From an uncultured Oscillospiraceae bacterium (GTDB lineage Bacteria > Bacillota > Clostridia > Oscillospirales > Oscillospiraceae), in NCBI GenBank assembly GCA_910577525.1, contig CAJTLI010000063.1, positions 1-7,995 of the forward strand: 7,995 bases of DNA, read 5' to 3'. The first letter of the stretch is position 1, and each line of letters begins with the position of its first letter. The notes beneath the pieces were generated by a model. The model was not told the DNA's origin. It was given only the letters and a program-made list of their open reading frames with translations, and did not search any database. A program made the translations under genes and the position numbers. Shown here piece by piece: positions 1 to 5,400 of the stretch.

Positions 1-1262
1 AGCAGGCCCTTGACTATCTCCAATCCCTCTATGAGAAGCGGCTGGCAACCTATCCCCGGACGGACAGCCGCTATCTGACTGAGGATATGGCGGAGGGCCT
101 GCCCGCCCTCTGCTCCACTGTGGCCGGTGCGCTGTCCTTCATGGAGGGCCAGCCCCTCCCGGTGAACGCCGCCCAGGTGGTGGACAGCAGCAAAGTGACC
201 GACCACCACGCCGTCATTCCCACAGCAGAGATCGCCAGCGCGGACCTTGCCGCCCTGCCTACCGGGGAACGGAATATCCTCTACATGATTGCCGTCCGGC
301 TGCTGTGCGCCGTGGGCGAACCCCATACCTATGCGGAGACTGCCGTCACGTTGGACTGTGGCGGCGCTTCTTTTATGACCAAGGGCCGCACAGTGGCGGC
401 GGCGGGCTGGAAGGGGACCGAAAAGGCGTTCCTTTCCACGCTGAAGCAGAAAGCCGAGGAACCGGCCCCATCTCTCCCGGTGCTGTCCGATGGTCAGCGG
501 TTGGAGGGTGCGGACGCTCTGTTGAAGCAGGGCACTACATCTCCCCCGGCACGATTCACCGAGGACACTCTGCTCTCCGCCATGGAACACGCCAGCGCAG
601 AGGACTTTGCTGCCTTGGAATCCGTGGAACGGACCGGGCTGGGCACACCCGCCACCCGTGCCGCCACCATTGAAAAGCTGGTGAAATCCGGCTTTGTGGA
701 ACGGAAGAAAAAGCAGCTTCTTCCCACGGAGAAGGGACTGGCGCTGTCCTGGGCCATGCCCGACCAGCTCAAATCCGCCAAGCTGACGGCGGAGTGGGAG
801 GACCGGCTGGGGGCTGTGGAACGTGGCGAGCTGGCCCCGGAGGACTTCATGGCCGGGATCACCGCCATGCTCACCGGGCTGGTCCGGTCCTACCGGAATG
901 TGGCTGTGGCCCCGTCCCCGCTCTCCGATTCCGGGCGGGCGGGAATTGGCAAATGCCCCCGCTGCGGTAAAAACGTGGTGGAGGGCAAAAAGAGCTTTTA
1001 CTGCGAGGGCTACCACGATACCCCCTCCTGCGGCTTTGCTCTGTGGAAGAATGACCGCTTCTTTACCAGCAAGCGCAAGGAGCTGACTAAGAAAATCGCC
1101 GCTTCTCTCTTGAAAACCGGGCGCGCGGCTGTCACCGGCCTGTTTTCCGAGAAGAAGGGCGTTTTCTATGACGCTACCGTTGTCCTAGATGATGATGGCG
1201 GCAAATTTGTCCGCTTCAAGCTGGAATTTGACAACAAATCTACCGAAAAGAAAGGAAAATGA
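1..1262 (+). CDS. topB: DNA topoisomerase III (type IA), C-terminal part
   Basis: Type IA topoisomerase, which cuts and passes single DNA strands to relax or decatenate DNA; ICEs and plasmids often carry their own copy. The start lies upstream of the window; the frame is open from base 3 and gives 419 residues. The catalytic tyrosine is in the motif TYPRTDSRYL (Tyr codon 51-53, fragment residue 17). The family motif DHHAVIPT follows (DHH at residues 67-69), then GLGTPATR (residues 212-219). Near the C-terminus is a zinc-ribbon-like topoisomerase module with four cysteines (residues 318, 321, 334 and 343; spacing C-x2-C-x12-C-x8-C), beginning CPRCGK, followed by CGFALWK. The N-terminal Toprim region is outside the window. 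The stop at 1260-1262 abuts the next gene. Identification as topoisomerase III rather than topoisomerase I rests on TYPRTDSRYL and the overall C-terminal pattern. No disruption is seen in the visible part. Confidence 0.95.
   Translation, partial: QALDYLQSLYEKRLATYPRTDSRYLTEDMAEGLPALCSTVAGALSFMEGQPLPVNAAQVVDSSKVTDHHAVIPTAEIASADLAALPTGERNILYMIAVRLLCAVGEPHTYAETAVTLDCGGASFMTKGRTVAAAGWKGTEKAFLSTLKQKAEEPAPSLPVLSDGQRLEGADALLKQGTTSPPARFTEDTLLSAMEHASAEDFAALESVERTGLGTPATRAATIEKLVKSGFVERKKKQLLPTEKGLALSWAMPDQLKSAKLTAEWEDRLGAVERGELAPEDFMAGITAMLTGLVRSYRNVAVAPSPLSDSGRAGIGKCPRCGKNVVEGKKSFYCEGYHDTPSCGFALWKNDRFFTSKRKELTKKIAASLLKTGRAAVTGLFSEKKGVFYDATVVLDDDGGKFVRFKLEFDNKSTEKKGK
1251..1256 (+). promoter_or_regulatory. 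Ribosome binding site deciding the XRE gene start
   Basis: AAAGGA lies inside the last codons of the topoisomerase gene. It is 8 bases before the ATG at 1265 but only 2 bases before the in-frame ATG at 1259, so 1265 is the better start. The 1259 ATG would overlap the topoisomerase stop (ATGA). Confidence 0.6.
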
Positions 1263-1264
1263 GA

Positions 1265-1693
1265 ATGAATAATAATATTTTTGACCGCCGTTTGAAGGCG
1301 ATTCTGTCTGCCAGCGGCGTGGAGCGCGGGGAGCTGGCCCGTCACCTGGGCGTGTCCGTGCCCACGGTCAACCGCTGGCTCAACGGTATCAGCACGCCCA
1401 ACGTCTATCAGTTCCGGGCAATCGCCCACTTCTTCGGTCTGCCCTATGAGTGGTTCACGGAGGACGAGGGCGGCATCCCCAACGTGGACGATCTGGCCGT
1501 GAAGCTGGGGCTGTCCCCGGAGACGGTGGAGGCCCTGCTGGATATGGTGTCGGAGGGCGGCAACGAGGCGGCATTGGAGGCCGTGGACAATACCATCTGT
1601 GCGGCGCTGTCTGTCATTGATGGCGTATTTGAGGATTTGGACCGCTATGCCGGCAGCGTGATTGCGGAAATGGAGGGACGGCGGAATGAATGA
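1265..1693 (+). CDS. XRE-family helix-turn-helix DNA-binding protein
   Basis: Small 142-residue protein whose N-terminal half is a Cro/CI (XRE) type helix-turn-helix domain, roughly residues 9-62. The core ELARHLGVSVPTVNRWLNG (about 23-41) has the classic pattern: an LA..LGVS first helix, a turn, then a TVNRWLNG recognition helix. It is followed by a helix with FRAIAHFFGLPYEWF, typical of XRE proteins. The C-terminal part (about 75-142) is probably helical and is not recognised; its LGLSPETVEALLDM stretch slightly resembles another helix. Such proteins usually bind operator DNA as dimers, and the site here is unknown. It begins 2 bases after the topoisomerase stop and its end overlaps the next gene by 8 bases, indicating co-transcription and translational coupling. 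It may regulate the ICE operon (inference). The start at 1265 is chosen from ribosome-site spacing; 1259 is the alternative. Confidence 0.85.
   Translation: MNNNIFDRRLKAILSASGVERGELARHLGVSVPTVNRWLNGISTPNVYQFRAIAHFFGLPYEWFTEDEGGIPNVDDLAVKLGLSPETVEALLDMVSEGGNEAALEAVDNTICAALSVIDGVFEDLDRYAGSVIAEMEGRRNE
1672..1677 (+). promoter_or_regulatory. Ribosome binding site of the 1686 gene
   Basis: GGAGGG inside the end of the XRE gene, 8 bases before the ATG at 1686. It selects this start over a possible TTG at 1662 in the same frame, which would lie upstream of the site. Confidence 0.65.
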
Positions 1694-2102
1694 CCAGATG
1701 CCCAACGTGGAACAGGTCATTGCCGGTATGAGGGATGAAACCATCCGGGAAATCGGCAAGGATACCATCAGCGCGGCGGCGCAGTTGGCTTGGTACTGGA
1801 GTTATATCGGCGCTCTGGATATGGCCCAGCAGTTGGGCTTGATTGACGATCCCCGCCGTCAGGCGCTTTACCATGAGGCCGAAAAGTTCAAGCCGGTCTG
1901 TGAGGTTAGGGCCGTTCAGACGGGGGATCACCTTGTTGCCGCTGAAATGAGCGTGGAGGGCAACTACAACCAGATTGACGGCATCATCAACAATGAGGCC
2001 CCCAAGCCGCCATCCGTTCTGGACAATCTGCGTCAATACCAAGAGGAAGCAGGGAAGTCCCAGGGCGGGGCCGCTCCCCCCAACCGGGACCCGGAGAGGT
2101 GA
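1686..2102 (+). CDS. Unrecognised ICE accessory protein (138 aa)
   Basis: I do not recognise the family. The product is 138 residues, starting MNDQMPNVEQ. The first two thirds look alpha-helical, with an aromatic stretch AQLAWYWSYIGALDMAQQLGL (about residues 30-50) that is amphipathic rather than a clear membrane span. The last ~25 residues are rich in Pro, Gly, Arg and Gln and probably disordered. There is no signal peptide, metal-binding cysteine pattern or nucleotide-binding motif. The gene overlaps the XRE gene end by 8 bases and has a strong ribosome site, so it is very likely a real, translationally coupled member of the operon. The next gene starts 4 bases after its stop. A partner role for the XRE protein or the next small protein is possible but has no direct support in the sequence. 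Confidence 0.75.
   Translation: MNDQMPNVEQVIAGMRDETIREIGKDTISAAAQLAWYWSYIGALDMAQQLGLIDDPRRQALYHEAEKFKPVCEVRAVQTGDHLVAAEMSVEGNYNQIDGIINNEAPKPPSVLDNLRQYQEEAGKSQGGAAPPNRDPER
2093..2102 (+). promoter_or_regulatory. Ribosome binding site of the 2107 gene
   Basis: GGAGAGGTGA contains GGAG 10 bases and AGGTGA 4 bases before the ATG at 2107. The site includes the stop codon of the preceding gene, which couples the two genes and selects 2107 over an upstream in-frame ATG at 1975 deep inside the previous gene. Confidence 0.6.
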
Positions 2103-2106
2103 CGCC

Positions 2107-2385
2107 ATGCGGCTGACCAACATTGAGAAGGAGACGGTCATCAATTTTAACGAGGCGGAACGCATGGCCAGCGTCTACACCCACAACGAAACGTTGAAAC
2201 ACCAGCTTTTGGAGTTGTGCCAGACCCACCCGGCGCAGGTACGCCAGACCGCCGCCAACGCCTGGGGCGGGCTGACCTTTGAACTGCCCAAGAAGTGGCT
2301 GCGGGTAACGCCGCCCCGTGTCCTCTCCCCGGCGCAGAGGGCCGTGCTGGACAAAATGAACCAAAACAAGCAAAAGGACGGCTGA
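2107..2385 (+). CDS. Small conserved-looking ICE protein (92 aa)
   Basis: A 92-residue hydrophilic protein starting MRLTNIEKETVINFNEAE. The pattern TVINFNEAE..ASVYTHN (residues ~10-27) followed by LPKKWLRVTPPR (~60-71) resembles small conserved proteins I recall next to large ICE genes in Clostridia; no function is known to me. A helical N-terminal half is followed by a short beta-like segment and a basic Pro-containing tail ending KQKDG. No catalytic motif, membrane segment or cysteine cluster is seen. It starts 4 bases after the stop of the previous gene, and its own stop sits in the loop of a short hairpin. It is the last of the small-gene cluster before the giant gene. The ribosome site decides the start at 2107. 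Confidence 0.8.
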   Translation: MRLTNIEKETVINFNEAERMASVYTHNETLKHQLLELCQTHPAQVRQTAANAWGGLTFELPKKWLRVTPPRVLSPAQRAVLDKMNQNKQKDG

Positions 2386-2424
2386 CCGTCCAAACCGCCC
2401 GGAGTGGGCCCCTCCGGGCCTTTC
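2376..2424 (+). terminator. Two consecutive hairpins, possible weak terminator or attenuator
   Basis: The first hairpin has a perfect 6-bp stem GGACGG/CCGTCC (2376-2381 and 2386-2391) around the loop CTGA, which holds the stop codon of the preceding gene. The second has a perfect 8-bp stem GCCCGGAG/CTCCGGGC (2397-2404 and 2412-2419) with a 7-base loop, followed by TTTCT. The U-tract is short and interrupted, so complete termination is doubtful; it may only reduce read-through into the giant gene. Confidence 0.4.
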
Positions 2425-2435
2425 TATACTGAAAT

Positions 2436-2442
2436 AAGGAGG
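2436..2442 (+). promoter_or_regulatory. Ribosome binding site of the giant gene
   Basis: AAGGAGG is a full-strength anti-16S match 4 bases before the ATG at 2447. The spacing is a little short, but no other start is as well placed, and the protein sequence begins naturally with a short polar leader. Confidence 0.75.
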
Positions 2443-2446
2443 TTTT

Positions 2447-5400
2447 ATGGCAAGCACAGTAAAATTAACATCGGAATTGGCCGCTCGGACCGCCCATGCC
2501 GTCACGCAGGATGTGGAGAGCTGGAAACAGTATTTAACGACGGCCTCCCGGCTCTATAAATACCGTTTTGATGAGCAACTGCTGATCTACGCGCAGCGCC
2601 CGGACGCTACCGCCTGTGCGGAGATGGAGCTGTGGAACAATACCATGCGCCGCTGGGTCAAGGCCCGGTCCACGGGGATTGCCCTGATTACAAAAGACGC
2701 GCGGGGCAAGCCCAAACTGCGGTATGTCTATGACGTAGCGGACACCCGGCCCGTTCGTGGGGCGAAAATACCCTACCTGTGGGAAATGACGGCAGAAAAA
2801 TCCGGCGCTGTTGCGGAGGCGCTGGAACGGCAGTATGGACCCACGGAGGAAAGTGACATTGGCTGGACGCTCATGGAGCAGGCGAAACGCGCCGTGAGCG
2901 AGGTTTACCGGGACCACTTGGAGGACCTGCGCTATGACGTACGGGACAGCTTTTTGGAGGAACTGGACGACCTTAATCTGGAAGTGCGCTATAAAAACCT
3001 TCTGACCGCCAGCGTCCAGTACACCCTCCTGACCCGCTGCGGCCTGTACCCCAGCGACTATCTGGAAGATGAGGACCTTGCGGGCATTGTTGAGTTCTCC
3101 ACCCCCGCCGTCCTTCACCATTTGGGCAGCGCCGCCAGCAAAGTCTCCCTGGACCTTCTGGAAGAAATCGGGCGCGCCGTCAAGACCTATGACCGGGAAC
3201 AGGCGAAAAATAAAGAAAAAAATATTGAAAAACCTCTTGCAAAATCGCCTGTGATCGACTATACTAAGGTCAAGGAAGAATTTAACACTGTAAAGCGCGA
3301 AAGTGAAGAAAGGAGCGTTACCCATGACGATGGAACTGACTTACAAGCAGGCGGGCGATTACCTGATTCCCGACCTGGAAGTGGACGGAGCGGAGGAACT
3401 GGAGGAAATGCCCCTGGGCAAGTACGGGATGCTGCGGGAGACATTTCTGGAGGAACACCACCCAGGGACGCACACCTCCATGCTGCTGACGGGGAGGCTG
3501 TACCCGCACCTGCGGGAGATCGACCGGCAGGCCCAGGAGCAGGTGGACAGAACGGTGGCCGATCTGATGAAGCAGAACGGCGTGGACGAGGCGATGAAGG
3601 CCCGCGATCAGATGGGCTGGGTCCAGGCGGTGAACAGCTTCACGGCCCAGGCGGAGGAGATCGTGCTGGCGGAGATCGTCTACAAGTAAATCAGGAACAG
3701 CAGGAGACGGTGGGCGAACAGCCCGCCGTTTCTGCGTCTGTGGAGGAAACGCCCGCTCCTGGGTCGCCGGACCTTTCGCTGTTCTCCCTGTTCCCCACGG
3801 TGGAGGAACAGATTGAAAATATTGCCCAAGCCCAGGCGGAGGACCGGCGGACAACCCAGCAGCACACGTCTACTCCTTCCGGTCAGGTGCAGTCTGCGGT
3901 CATTGGCCGCGCCCTCACCTGCGGCGGCAACGAGAAGCACAGCATTGAGCGTATTGTAGCATTTTTCCAGAAGGGTCCCACCGGCTCCGCCGCCGCCTCG
4001 TTTATGGCAAAAGAGTTTGGCGAGGGCGGCAAGGGCGTTACCATTGGAGGACAGGAATATTCTCTGTGGTTTAACAGCGAAGGCTTTCGCATTGCGCCGG
4101 GGCGGTCCGCATTTGGTCCGGGCAGCACCCTTGTTACTTGGGTAAACGCCGCCGCTATGGCCTCCAACCTCCTGCGGGATGGAACATTTGCTACGCAGGA
4201 TAAAATTGACGTGGCTCCCGACAACGAAGTGCGGGAATTGGCGGAGAAACTGTGGTATCTGCGGCAGGATTTCAGCGACAGCGCAAAGGAGCGGAACCTT
4301 ATGCCCATCATCTCCCAGCATTTCTTCGGCAAAGGTTTCCCGGACGATACAAAGGAGATCGCTGAACTGCTGAAATTCCCGCTTCACCGGCAGCAGATTC
4401 TACGGGAGCTGGACGCATTTGTAGACGAATACAAATACCGCCCTGATCTTCTGCGCTTTCGGAAAATCCATGACCCGGTGGAATTGTTCAGAAGCATTGG
4501 CCGTTTATCTACAGTAAAAGAGCAATATAAAGCAGTTGAGGGGTTCGCCCCGGCAAAGGCCAGCTTCATCACGGAGGACGAGATCACCCGCCTGCTGACC
4601 GGAGGCCCCAACATTGCCGAGAGCAAGCTGCAAATATACTCCTATTTTGTCCAGGGCCACAACGCCAAAGAGTGCGCTGATTTTCTGAAAAGCAGCTATG
4701 GCGAAGGTGGACGCTGCTATACCGGCTATGACGAGAACTATGGCACCAAGGGAATCCGTTTCACCCGTTCGGATGAGGAATCCGGCTATAAGGGCTATGA
4801 TACGGTCACGCTGAACTGGAACCAGGTGCAGAAGCGTGTCCGAGCCTTGATTGACAGCGGGCAGTACCTCAACGATCAGGAAAAGGCGTATCTTCCGGCC
4901 TATGAGAAAGTAACCCTTGCCCAGAGGATTCACGCTTTCAACTACTATAAGCCGGACCCCGACCGGACCTATCCCCACGAGTGGGATTTTAATGCGGCGA
5001 AACGGGATATTCTGCCCCTGCTAGACAGCCCGGAACAGGTGGAGAAGATTTTCAACCGGATGTTGAGCGACTTTGCCCCTCTTTCGCCTGATACACCCCA
5101 CTATACTGAAATGCAGCTCGCCCTACGGGATGTGGGGATGTATCAGAGGGGGGAATCTCCTTTGTTTACTCCACTGCCGGAGGCTGTCCTGGAGGCGGAG
5201 CGCCAGAAGAAACAGGCGGCAAAAGAGGCCAAGCGCAAAGCTCCCGCGCCCCAACGCACAACTTCCGAAGCCCCGCCCGCTTCCGGCGACCGGCTGGCGG
5301 CTGCGGCCCGCGCCCTGGCGAGCAAACGGCGCACACAGGCACAGGAGGACCAGAGCGGTCAATTCAGCCTGTTCTCCCCGGCAGCGCCCGCCCCGCTGGA

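Noticed and set aside
305..874. Open frames on both strands within the topoisomerase gene (305-673 plus, 494-874 minus)
   Set aside because: The topoisomerase frame shows clear family motifs throughout; the others have no motif or ribosome site.
2425..2430. TATACT as a -10 box for the giant gene
   Set aside because: No acceptable -35 box lies 16-18 bases upstream (the region is the hairpin, GAGTGG-like), so this is probably chance.
2534..3325. 263-codon minus-strand open frame with hydrophobic Phe-rich start
   Set aside because: Antisense to the ArdC-like region. The Phe-rich N-terminus is the reverse complement of the A-rich patch (AAA/GAA codons), and no start signal supports it.
3300..3690. 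Giant gene broken by insertion of tnpV (pseudogene)
   Set aside because: I read the giant frame codon by codon across the region and found no stop; recognisable domains resume in the same frame.
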